From JANNFX01 sp031380225 (GTDB lineage Bacteria > Pseudomonadota > Alphaproteobacteria > Rhizobiales > Hyphomicrobiaceae), in contig JANNFX010000201.1 in assembly GCA_031380225.1 (NCBI GenBank), positions 1 to 13,946 on the forward strand: 13,946 bases of DNA, in the 5' to 3' direction. A program made the translations under genes and the position numbers. The notes below the pieces were generated by a model, which made no database searches, had not been told where the DNA came from, and saw only the letters and a list, made by a program, of their open reading frames with translations. Every line of letters begins with the position of its first letter. Positions within the stretch are counted from its first letter, which is position 1. Of this stretch, positions 1 to 6,821 are shown piece after piece.

Positions 1-9
1 CCCACCGAT

Positions 10-49
10 TTCATCCCGGTGCTTGTCACCGGGAGCCATTGATCAGCGC
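10..49 (+). repeat. REP-like palindrome, kind 1, copy A
   Basis: The core is CCCGGTG-CTTGT-CACCGGG, a 7-bp stem with a 5-nt loop, preceded by TCAT and followed by a tail ending in CATTGATCAGCGC. It matches copy B (257-296) in about 36 of 40 positions in direct orientation. It also matches the reverse complement of copy C (364-393), including the upstream CCCACCG. Sequence outside the window may extend the cluster to the left. Confidence 0.75.
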
Positions 50-96
50 TTTTGAGGCTACAACCAAGTTTCTTCGCGTCACACCCGTACATCTTC

Positions 97-125
97 GTCA
101 TCACGGCCTTGGGCCGGGATCCGTC
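97..125 (+). repeat. REP-like palindrome, kind 2, copy 1
   Basis: It begins GTCATC and ends GGGATCCGTC, with a CGGCC-TTG-GGCCG stem-loop inside (104-116). It resembles the extragenic repeat type common in alphaproteobacterial genomes that reads GTCATCCCGG...CCGGGATCC. It faces copy 2 at 197-230 in opposite orientation, about 70 nt away. Confidence 0.65.
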
Positions 126-196
126 TTGCTGCAGGAGTGCACAAATCGCCGCTGAAGATCTGCGACTAGAACTGCGTCACAGCAAATTTCTGACAG

Positions 197-230
197 GACG
201 GATCCCCGCTCAGAAGCGGCGGGGATGACG
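197..230 (-). repeat. REP-like palindrome, kind 2, copy 2
   Basis: It begins GACGGATCCCCGC and ends GGCGGGGATGACG, so it is an inverted relative of the repeat at 97-125. CCCCGC pairs with GCGGGG around a short loop. Related sequences recur at 6681-6713 and 13022-13077, both in gaps between converging genes. Confidence 0.65.
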
Positions 231-256
231 AGACCGGTGGGTGCCTCGCGACAATT

Positions 257-296
257 GTCATCCCGGCACTTGTCACCGGGACCCATTGATCAGCGC
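257..296 (+). repeat. REP-like palindrome, kind 1, copy B
   Basis: It has the same 40-bp layout as copy A: GTCATCCCGG, a short loop, CACCGGGACCCAT, then TGATCAGCGC. Two changes (CA for TG) weaken the left arm of the stem. With copy C at 364-393 it forms an inverted pair separated by about 77 nt. Confidence 0.75.
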
Positions 297-363
297 ATGT
301 GGTGTTGAACGGTGCGTGTTGGTGGATCAACGCACTCCAATACAGGCCGGAATTGGTTGTGTC

Positions 364-393
364 ATGGGTCCCGGTGACAAGCACCGGGATGAC
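364..393 (-). repeat. REP-like palindrome, kind 1, copy C (inverted)
   Basis: It reads ATGGGTCCCGGTG, a short loop, then CACCGGGATGAC. This is the reverse complement of copies A and B with only one or two differences. Its flank AGCGGTGGGTG (394-404) partly mirrors the CCCACCG upstream of copy A, so the real repeat unit is somewhat longer than the hairpin. An open frame running through 241-468 is made of repeat sequence and is not called. Confidence 0.75.
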
Positions 394-511
394 AGCGGTG
401 GGTGTGGTCTAATGTTGAACCTGAGCGGTCTCGCTGAGTTTATTGCGCTCCGGCGGCAAAATTCATAAATTACTGATGCATTTTCTGTTTTGCTGGGCGA
501 GAGGAAGCGAT

Positions 512-916
512 ATGAATATCACCGGCGGTTGTCACTGTGGCGCGATCCGCTACGAAGCGAAGGGCGAGGCGATGACGCACGCGCTCTGTCATTGCAGCGA
601 TTGCCGCCGCTGCGCTGGCGCTCCAATGGTCGGCTGGACCATGTACAAGCTCGATGCAGTCAAAGTGACAAGGGGCACGCCGAAAGTTTACCAGTCTTCA
701 GAACATGGCCGCAGGCAATTCTGTCCCGATTGTGGCACCGGCATGTTTTATATCAATGCGGAAATTATGCCTGGAATCATCGACATCCAGAGTGCGACCA
801 ATGACGATCCCACCGCTGTTCCGCCGCGTGCACATGTTCAGGTTGCCGAGCGCATCAGTTGGATGGAACACGCGCACGAACTGCCGACGTTCGAGCGCTA
901 CCCGCCGAGGCAGTAG
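512..916 (+). CDS. GFA/CENP-V-type zinc-binding protein
   Basis: This encodes 134 residues of the GFA family (glutathione-dependent formaldehyde-activating enzyme, also called CENP-V or DUF636). The zinc-binding cysteines are present in the usual order: GCHCGA (Cys7, Cys9), CHCSDCRRC (Cys26, Cys28, Cys31) and FCPDCGTGMFY (Cys71, Cys74). The length is normal for the family. The start at 512 is chosen because AGAGGAAG lies just upstream and the protein then begins MNITGGCHCG, as relatives do. The frame is open 23 codons further up, but that stretch is not protein-like. Members of this family rarely have a proven substrate and the link to formaldehyde is doubtful for most, so the call is a fold, not a reaction. 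It stands alone, converging on the HAD gene after a 49-bp gap. Confidence 0.88.
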   Translation: MNITGGCHCGAIRYEAKGEAMTHALCHCSDCRRCAGAPMVGWTMYKLDAVKVTRGTPKVYQSSEHGRRQFCPDCGTGMFYINAEIMPGIIDIQSATNDDPTAVPPRAHVQVAERISWMEHAHELPTFERYPPRQ

Positions 917-965
917 CCGGTTGATGGCCCTAACCGGACGTCAAAGCCGGATCACCCCACCCACC

Positions 966-1700
966 CTACGCCCAACACCCACCCAAAAACCCGGCCAAGT
1001 CTTTGGTCATATGATCGATGTGCGCGGGTTGTTCGGTCCAGCGCTTCATCTTTTCCTGCACTGGATGATCCATGTAGGTCGAATGCACCAGCACCGTCGT
1101 CATGCCTAACGCGTGCGGCACTTCGAGGTTATGCGGCATGTCTTCGATCATGGCTGCTTCGTGCGCGGCGATGTTCTGGCGCGCGATGACGCCGTCATAA
1201 GCGACCCGATCCGGCTTCGGTACAAACCCACAAGACGAGATATCCTCAATGCCGTCGAACAAATCGAGCAGGCCGAGTTTGGTGGCGACGCCTTCGGCGT
1301 GCTTCTTCGAGCCATTCGTGAAGATCATTTTGCGGCCGGGCAGAGTTTCAATCGCCGCCCGCAACTCCGGCAACTCTTGCAGCACGCTCAAATCAATATC
1401 GTGCACATACTCTAAGAAAGGCTCCGGCGGCAGCTTGTGGACTTTCATCAGGCCGGCAAGCGTCGTCCCAAACTGGCGGTAATAGCTTTTCTGCAAATGC
1501 CGCGCGTAGGGCTGCGGCACGCCAAGCGTCTTGGCGATGTACGCCGACATCCGGTGATCAACCTGCGCGAACAGATTGCACTCGGAGGGATAGAGCGTGT
1601 TGTCGAGATCGAAGATCCACACTTTCGTTGTGGCGAAGCCACGCCGCGCGGGTACGGGCTCGATAGCCGCCGGAGCAAGGACTGGTGCGGAACTCCTCAC
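966..1700 (-). CDS. HAD-family pyrimidine 5'-nucleotidase
   Basis: This encodes 244 residues of a HAD hydrolase resembling the pyrimidine 5'-nucleotidase group (yeast SDT1/PHM8-like), which dephosphorylates nucleoside monophosphates in the cytoplasm. Motif I is FDLDNTLYP with nucleophile Asp31 and Asp33. Motif II is FTNGS (Thr128). The motif III lysine is Lys162 in FVPKPD. Motif IV is MIEDMPHNLE (Glu186, Asp187). The helical cap insert lies between motifs I and II at about residues 40-110. The start is a GTG at 1700 overlapping the argB stop in the shared tetranucleotide GTGA, which implies translational coupling. The first 20 or so residues are low in conserved features, and a later start near the FDLDNTLYP motif cannot be excluded. 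The physiological substrate is not shown by the sequence. Confidence 0.88.
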   Translation of the reverse strand: MRSSAPVLAPAAIEPVPARRGFATTKVWIFDLDNTLYPSECNLFAQVDHRMSAYIAKTLGVPQPYARHLQKSYYRQFGTTLAGLMKVHKLPPEPFLEYVHDIDLSVLQELPELRAAIETLPGRKMIFTNGSKKHAEGVATKLGLLDLFDGIEDISSCGFVPKPDRVAYDGVIARQNIAAHEAAMIEDMPHNLEVPHALGMTTVLVHSTYMDHPVQEKMKRWTEQPAHIDHMTKDLAGFLGGCWA

Positions 1701-2656
1701 GCCGGCTTCTTCTTGGTTTTGCGCTGGCCGACGAGCGTACCGGCACCGTGATCGGTCAACAGTTCCAGCATCACCGAATGCGCGACGCGGCCGTTGATGA
1801 TGACGACGGCCTCAACACCGGCTTCCACAACCTCGATGCAGCCTTCGATTTTGGGGATCATGCCGCCGGTGATGGTGCCGTTGCGGATCAGTTCACGGGC
1901 TTCCTCGACACTCAATTCCTCGATCAGCTTGCCATTTTTATCCAAAACGCCTTCGACGTCGGTCAAAAGCAACAGCCGCTTGGCCTGCATCCGTGCCGCT
2001 AGGGCCGAAGCGAAACTATCGGCGTTGATGTTCATGGTCTCGCCGTCACGCGTCAGGCCGATTGGTGCGATAACCGGGATCAGGTCAGACTTCGCAATCA
2101 CATCAACGATGTGCGGGTTGACCTCCAACGGATCACCGACAAAGCCGAGGTCGACCTTTTCCATGATGTTGGTTTTTGGGTCCGGCATCTCAGTAATACG
2201 CCGCGCGATCATCAGATTGGCATCCTTGCCGCTGATACCGACCGCCTTACCGCCCTGCCGGTTGATCGCCGACACGATCTCTTTGTTGATGGCACCGGCC
2301 AGCACCATTTCGACGATTTCGATGGTGGCTTTGTCAGTCACGCGCAGGCCGTGCACAAACTCGGATTTGATATCGAGCTTTTTCAGCATGTTGGCGATTT
2401 GCGGCCCGCCACCATGGACGACGATCGGGTTCACGCCCGATTGTTTTAGATACACAATGTCCTGGGCGAAGGCATCGGCCAGCGCCGCATCACCCATGGC
2501 GTGACCGCCGAATTTGACGACCACCGTCTCTTCGTCGTAGCGCAGCATATTCGGCAGCGCTTCCGCAAGAATACGGGCCTGCAGATGGGCGGATACGCGA
2601 GTCTCGCCTGGGTCTTCAGCGGCGGCCACACCAGTGATCGGCTTCGTCGTGCTCAT
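1697..2656 (-). CDS. argB: acetylglutamate kinase
   Basis: This encodes 319 residues of N-acetyl-L-glutamate kinase, which phosphorylates N-acetylglutamate with ATP in the second step of arginine synthesis in the cytoplasm. The amino acid kinase signatures are clear: VVKFGGHAM (residues 46-54), the glycine loop VVHGGGPQI (79-87), GISGKDANL (140-148), NINADSFASALA (209-220), LLLTDVEGVLD (229-239) and GGMIPKIEGC (264-273). The N-terminal extension of about 30 residues before the kinase core (helix AHLQARILAEALPNML) fits the arginine-inhibited, hexameric type of ArgB. The ATG at 2656 has AAGGA about 10 nt upstream. It is the first gene of a two-gene unit with the HAD nucleotidase and is divergent from the Clp-N gene across a 205-bp gap. 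Confidence 0.96.
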   Translation of the reverse strand: MSTTKPITGVAAAEDPGETRVSAHLQARILAEALPNMLRYDEETVVVKFGGHAMGDAALADAFAQDIVYLKQSGVNPIVVHGGGPQIANMLKKLDIKSEFVHGLRVTDKATIEIVEMVLAGAINKEIVSAINRQGGKAVGISGKDANLMIARRITEMPDPKTNIMEKVDLGFVGDPLEVNPHIVDVIAKSDLIPVIAPIGLTRDGETMNINADSFASALAARMQAKRLLLLTDVEGVLDKNGKLIEELSVEEARELIRNGTITGGMIPKIEGCIEVVEAGVEAVVIINGRVAHSVMLELLTDHGAGTLVGQRKTKKKPA

Positions 2657-2861
2657 GCTCTGATAGTCCTTGGGAATTTGTCGTTTTTTGCGGAATAGCC
2701 GCGACGGTTTGCGCAGTGTTTATAATCCAGCGGGGGCGGCGGCAACGGAATTCCCTCACAATCGGATTTTAGTGTATGGACGGCCCTCACAGCGGGTGGG
2801 ATTTGGGCAACTCTGTAAGGCCGTACCCGGCCTATAGCGGTGCCAGTGGACAGGGCGGGCA
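2657..2861. promoter_or_regulatory. shared upstream region of argB and the Clp-N gene
   Basis: This 205-bp gap between divergent starts must hold promoters for both directions. A perfect TATAAT lies at 2721-2726 on the + strand, but no good -35 hexamer sits 16-18 nt before it. A GGCCG-tac-CCGGCC near-palindrome lies at about 2819-2834. No terminator, riboswitch or known operator was recognised. Confidence 0.35.
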
Positions 2862-4538
2862 GTGGCTCAAATGATTGCTGAGGAATTCGGCCGGATCCCG
2901 ATGTCGCCGTATCTGACGGCGACTTTGGCGCGTGCGGCCGAGTACGCCAAAGCGCAGTTGCACCGCGATGTCACGCTTGAGCACGTGCTGTTAGCGCTCG
3001 CTGAAGACCCCGAAGCCAGCGTCATTTTGAAGTCCTCAAACATCGATATCGGCCGCCTGATGAGCGACGTGTCGAACTACCTCGGCCGTCTGGATGAGCG
3101 GGTCAACACCGTGGACGAGGCCGGCGGCGCGATTTCAGCTGATTTGAGACGGGTCCTCGAAGCCGCCGCCGCTGCTGCCGGTCAGGGCCGCCGCCGCGAG
3201 ATTAACGGTGCCATCGTGCTGGCCGCCATTGTCGGCGATGGCAAAAGCCCATCGGCGCACATTTTGCGGTCGCAGGGGCTGACGTTTGAGGAAGCGATCC
3301 GCGCGCTGCAAAAGGCTGCCAGCCCACCGCAGCGACCGTCGGGCTCGGCGCCGCGCGCTGGCACGGCAGACGATATTCTTGCTTCGGCGCGCGAACGGAC
3401 GAGGGCGCCGCAGCTGCAGCCGGACCTAAGGCAAGTGGCATCGCAAATGGCACCGGCAACGCTACAACCGGCACCCGCTGTTATCGATGCCCAACAACAG
3501 CCCACCTATCAGCCGGCTCCAGTTCAGCCGTCCCAAATACCTCAGCGCCCGCCGTTGGTGACCGAGCTTCCGGCACCGGCGCCGATGCCAGCACCCCAAC
3601 CGGCCAATGGCGGTTGGCCAACGCCGAAGATACAGCAACCGGCACCGGCTCCGCAGCAACAGCCGCAGTTTCAGCACCCGGCGCAACAGCCTCAACAGCC
3701 GCAGCAATCGCGGTCGCCGTTTCCGCCCTTGTCACCGGCTGCAATGCGTGCGCCGCCACCGCCTCAGCAAACGCCACAAGGACTGCCGCCATTCGGGATG
3801 CAGCCGGCGCCGCGTCCGCCGATGCCGCCCCAGCAGCAACCGGCACCATGGGCGGTCGATGCCGGCCGGCCGCAACAACAAATGCCGCGTCAGGCACCAC
3901 CCTATGACGATGCGATGGCAAGGCTTGACGCGCGGCGGCCAAACCAACCGCAGCAACAGCCGCGCGCCGGACAAGCGACAGGTCAACGCGGCGCACCGGG
4001 TGTCATGGTTCAGGCAGGACAACTGGTGGAAAACATTCCGCGCAAGATGCGGGTCGCTATTCCGGTGATTGTCGAAGCCCGCATCGCACGCGCCGAGGTC
4101 AAGGCACTTGCAGACGGCCTGCAAGGTGACGGCTCAGTCTATCGCCACGAAGTGACGGTGACTAAAGCGATGTCGGTCAGGTTGCGGGCGCCCGATGGCG
4201 GCTTTTATATCGAGACGGGATCGCCCGAGACGCAATGGATCGAGAACGTTCTCGGTCTAATGTCGAACGATTACGCCAGTTGGCGCTGGTCGGTGACGCC
4301 GCGGGATGCTGGCAAAAAGCGGCTGCAACTTTTGATTTCGGCCCGCACGATCGGTGCCGATGGGTTGGCGGCCGAGACCGCGCTGCCCGATCAAATCGTC
4401 GAAGTTAAAGTCGGTATCAACGTCACCAAAACCGCGCTTCGATGGGGCGGCTGGATCGCAGCTGCGATCATCGGCGGCGCGCTGGCCCGCTTCGGCGATG
4501 GCCTATTCGAATTGGTGCGCAAGCTCATCGGGGTTTAG
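2862..4538 (+). CDS. Clp-N domain membrane protein lacking an ATPase, with Pro/Gln-rich linker
   Basis: This encodes 558 residues in four parts. Residues 14-152 form a Clp N-terminal domain of two helical repeats (MSPYLTATLARAAEYAK...TLEHVLLALAED, then ADLRRVLEAA...), as in ClpA, ClpB and ClpC. Residues 155-385 are a low-complexity linker rich in Pro, Gln and Ala, containing a short motif AGTADDILASARERT (166-180). Residues 386-520 form a compact domain I cannot name, with MRVAIPVIVEARIAR, LRAPDGGFYIE, SPETQWIEN, WRWSVTP and LPDQIVEVKV. Residues 523-545 look like one membrane helix followed by a short basic tail. No Walker A or B motif is present, so it is not a Clp unfoldase. The Clp-N domain probably binds a partner or substrate, and the protein is probably tail-anchored with its bulk in the cytoplasm. 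The start is the GTG at 2862 after AGGGCGGG; ATG 2871 is an alternative. Function unknown. Confidence 0.85.
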   Translation: MAQMIAEEFGRIPMSPYLTATLARAAEYAKAQLHRDVTLEHVLLALAEDPEASVILKSSNIDIGRLMSDVSNYLGRLDERVNTVDEAGGAISADLRRVLEAAAAAAGQGRRREINGAIVLAAIVGDGKSPSAHILRSQGLTFEEAIRALQKAASPPQRPSGSAPRAGTADDILASARERTRAPQLQPDLRQVASQMAPATLQPAPAVIDAQQQPTYQPAPVQPSQIPQRPPLVTELPAPAPMPAPQPANGGWPTPKIQQPAPAPQQQPQFQHPAQQPQQPQQSRSPFPPLSPAAMRAPPPPQQTPQGLPPFGMQPAPRPPMPPQQQPAPWAVDAGRPQQQMPRQAPPYDDAMARLDARRPNQPQQQPRAGQATGQRGAPGVMVQAGQLVENIPRKMRVAIPVIVEARIARAEVKALADGLQGDGSVYRHEVTVTKAMSVRLRAPDGGFYIETGSPETQWIENVLGLMSNDYASWRWSVTPRDAGKKRLQLLISARTIGADGLAAETALPDQIVEVKVGINVTKTALRWGGWIAAAIIGGALARFGDGLFELVRKLIGV

Positions 4539-4561
4539 ATGAAGTCGCGACGACGATTTTT

Positions 4562-5707
4562 TTATCCCGGCGTCAGACGCAATAAACGGCCGCGAGAGGA
4601 ATCGGTGAGCACCAGAATTGAGCCATCGGGAGCTTGGCGGACGTCGCGGATACGCTCGGCGTATTCACCTAGCATTTCTTCGTGGGCGACGACCGCGCCG
4701 TCTTTCAATGTCAATCTGTCGATACGCTGACCCTTCAGTGAGCCAGCAAGCAAGTTGCCTTTCCAGCCTGGGAACAAGTCGCCGGTGTAAAACGTCAGCC
4801 CCGATACTGCGATCGATGGGTCCCAATAATAAACTGGCTGTTCGAGGCCAGCCTTCGCTGTGCCTTCGCCAATTTTTGAGCCGTCGTAATCCTTGCCGTA
4901 AGTAATTACCGGCCAGCCATAATTTTTGCCGGCTTCTGGATGGTTCAATTCATCGCCGCCCATGGCCGCATGTTCCGTGATCCACAACTGTCCGGTTGCA
5001 GGATCAAGAGCTGCGCCTTGCGGGTTGCGATGGCCAATCGACCAAAGAGTTGGGTCCCATCCGTCAATTTTTGAATTGCCCGGGGCCGGTGATCCATCGC
5101 GTGTGATGTGGACGATTTTGCCGAGTTGATTGGCCGGGTTCTGCGCTTCATCGCGAAGGATGGCGCGCTCGCCCAAAGTAACGAACAGCGTGCCGTCACC
5201 GGCAAATACGATTCGCGACCCGAAGTGGTGGTTACTTTTCACTGTTGGTTGTTGATGGAGGATCACGACCATATCCTGCAGTGCGCCACCGCCCTTGGCG
5301 TCAAGCACGAGCTTGGCCCGCATCACGGCCGTGCCGTTACCATCGTCGCCGCGCGGTTCGGAATAGGAGAGAAACAATTCTCCGCCGGCCGGAAAATCCG
5401 GCGCTAACGCGATGTCCAACAGTCCACCCTGGTTGCGGGCGGAAACGGCCGGTACGCCGGTGATTGGCTCAGACGGCACGCCATCTTTGCCGATGATGCG
5501 CAACCGCCCGGGCCGCTCCGTCACTAGATAACGGCCATCGGGCAGCACCTGTACAGACCATGGATTGACCAGGCGATCGGTCAATGTTTCGATCTTAATC
5601 GCGGTTTTAGGCGCAGCTGGCGCATTGGTTTGCCCGGCGCTGGCTATTGCTGGTATGAAAACCGCCGCGGCTGCAGTGCTAAGCAAACATTTGAAAATTT
5701 GACGCAT
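4562..5707 (-). CDS. exported PQQ-dependent sugar dehydrogenase
   Basis: This encodes 381 residues of the soluble glucose/aldose sugar dehydrogenase family (GSDH, related to E. coli YliI), periplasmic quinoproteins that oxidise sugars with PQQ. Residues 1-24 are a signal peptide (MRQIFKCLLSTAAAAVFIPA, cleavage probably after IASA). The mature part is a six-bladed propeller with NPWSVQVLPDGRYLVTER (49-64), the likely catalytic histidine in NHHFGSRIVF (His160/161), HRNPQG (226-231) and GGDELNHPEAGKNYGWP (250-266). The frame is open up to 5929, but that part would lie antisense inside dapF and would bury the signal peptide, so the ATG at 5707 is chosen. The GTG immediately before it is equally placed relative to AAAGG. 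No PQQ synthesis genes are in the window. It converges on the Clp-N gene with 23 bp between stops. Confidence 0.88.
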   Translation of the reverse strand: MRQIFKCLLSTAAAAVFIPAIASAGQTNAPAAPKTAIKIETLTDRLVNPWSVQVLPDGRYLVTERPGRLRIIGKDGVPSEPITGVPAVSARNQGGLLDIALAPDFPAGGELFLSYSEPRGDDGNGTAVMRAKLVLDAKGGGALQDMVVILHQQPTVKSNHHFGSRIVFAGDGTLFVTLGERAILRDEAQNPANQLGKIVHITRDGSPAPGNSKIDGWDPTLWSIGHRNPQGAALDPATGQLWITEHAAMGGDELNHPEAGKNYGWPVITYGKDYDGSKIGEGTAKAGLEQPVYYWDPSIAVSGLTFYTGDLFPGWKGNLLAGSLKGQRIDRLTLKDGAVVAHEEMLGEYAERIRDVRQAPDGSILVLTDSSRGRLLRLTPG

Positions 5708-5747
5708 CACGACTAAGTACCTTTTCAAATTCGGCTCCTCGGGCTCC

Positions 5748-6593
5748 ATGACCACAACCACCGGCACACCCTTCGTCAAAATGAATGGCCTTGGCAACGA
5801 GATCGTTGTTATCGACCTGCGTGCCTCCAAACGCACGATGACGGCAGCTGAAGCGCGCGCGATTGCCAGCAATGACCACTCACATTTCGACCAGATGATG
5901 GTGCTGCATGATCCTGTGACGCGAGGCACGGCTGCGTTCGTACGTATCTATAACACCGACGGCTCGGAAAGCTCGGCATGTGGTAACGGAACCCGCTGCA
6001 TTGGCTGGACCGAACATCAAGCGACCGGCCAAGGCCGCATGGTATTCGAAACTAAGGCCGGGCTGTTAAACGTCATCATCCGTGACATCGCTCATATTAC
6101 CGTCGACATGGGTGAGCCGCGGTTTGAATGGGACAAGATCCCTCTCTCCGAGCCGTTCCACGATACGCGCGCGATTGAGCTGCAGATTGGACCGATTGAA
6201 AAGCCAATCTTGCATTCGCCATCGGTGGTGAACGTCGGCAACCCGCATGCGATTTTCTGGGTTAAGGATGTCAACTCATTTGATCTCGGCCGCTGTGGTC
6301 CAATGCTTGAACATCATCCGTTGTTCCCCGACCGCGCAAATATTTCTTTGGCCGATGTGATTTCGCCAACATCGATTACGCTTCGAACGTGGGAACGTGG
6401 CGTTGGTCTGACCAAAGCTTGCGGGACGGCCGCGTGCGCCGCCGCCGTTTGTTCCGCGCGTAAGGGCCTAACCGGGCGCACCGTCACTGTCACGCTGCCC
6501 GGTGGTCCATTGACAATCGAGTGGACCGACCGCAATCGCATCCTGATGACCGGCCCCGTCGAAGTCGAGCATCAGGGAATATTGCCACTCTGA
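5748..6593 (+). CDS. dapF: diaminopimelate epimerase
   Basis: This encodes 281 residues of DapF, the cofactor-free epimerase that converts LL- to meso-diaminopimelate for lysine and peptidoglycan synthesis. Both catalytic cysteines are present in their signatures: Cys78 in SSACGNGTRC and Cys225 in TKACGTAACAA. The N-terminus FVKMNGLGNEIVV, the NTDGSES segment and VNVGNPHAIFWV are also typical, and length is normal. The start at 5748 is the natural one because relatives begin a few residues before the KMNGLGN motif. No clear Shine-Dalgarno sequence precedes it. Only 40 bp separate this start from that of the divergent sugar dehydrogenase. Downstream the gene runs into a REP-like palindrome and a converging gene, so it appears to be transcribed alone here. 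Confidence 0.96.
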   Translation: MTTTTGTPFVKMNGLGNEIVVIDLRASKRTMTAAEARAIASNDHSHFDQMMVLHDPVTRGTAAFVRIYNTDGSESSACGNGTRCIGWTEHQATGQGRMVFETKAGLLNVIIRDIAHITVDMGEPRFEWDKIPLSEPFHDTRAIELQIGPIEKPILHSPSVVNVGNPHAIFWVKDVNSFDLGRCGPMLEHHPLFPDRANISLADVISPTSITLRTWERGVGLTKACGTAACAAAVCSARKGLTGRTVTVTLPGGPLTIEWTDRNRILMTGPVEVEHQGILPL

Positions 6594-6821
6594 ATTATAC
6601 TGGTCCGAGTTTGAAAAGGTGCTTCATCGGGCGTGTTCGATGAACATTTTTAGCGGTCACCTGATGTTACTGAGGCTTGCCGGATCCCCGCGCAACACGA
6701 AGGCCGGGATCCGTCATGGCGCCGATAAGTCGCGAAATGGGACCGACTAGGACCACCGATAAACATCGCAAGTGGACTCGGTCCGAGGCTTTTACGGAGA
6801 GTGGTGAGTTCCGCTCGAACT
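6594..6821. other. gap between converging dapF and ubiH-like genes
   Basis: No gene was found in these 228 bp. The only recognisable structure is the REP-like palindrome at 6681-6713. No hairpin followed by a T-run was seen for either gene, so that repeat may be the transcription barrier between them. Confidence 0.5.
6681..6713. repeat. REP-like palindrome, kind 2
   Basis: CGGATCCC (6681-6688) pairs perfectly with GGGATCCG (6706-6713). The following TCATGG resembles the TCAT/GATGAC edge of the copies at 97-125 and 197-230. It lies midway between two converging genes, the usual place for REP elements. Confidence 0.65.

Larger units (their letters stand above)
1..511. other. gene-free region built around five REP-like repeats
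   Basis: No frame here has a credible start and protein-like composition. The short frames all run through palindromes. The stretch holds kind 1 repeats at 10-49, 257-296 and 364-393, and kind 2 repeats at 97-125 and 197-230. The sequence from about 405 to 511 is the upstream region of the GFA-type gene. No promoter hexamers stood out there. Confidence 0.6.

Noticed and set aside
1..403. CRISPR array
   Set aside because: Repeats differ in kind and orientation, spacing is irregular, and no cas gene is present.
241..468. 75-codon open frame with ATG-like start in the repeat cluster
   Set aside because: It runs through two REP-like palindromes in opposite orientation, its product resembles no family, and no ribosome binding site precedes it.
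3182..4124. Several long open frames antisense or out of frame with the Clp-N gene
   Set aside because: They arise from the GC-rich, Pro/Gln-coding low-complexity DNA; their products are Arg/Ala-rich shadows without motifs, while the sense frame carries a recognisable domain.
4539..4561. Terminator between the Clp-N gene and the sugar dehydrogenase
   Set aside because: There is a T-run (around 4557-4563) after GTCGCGAC, but that palindrome has no room for a loop, so no stable stem precedes the T residues.
5708..5929. N-terminal extension of the sugar dehydrogenase
   Set aside because: It would be antisense inside dapF, is not protein-like and would place the signal peptide internally.
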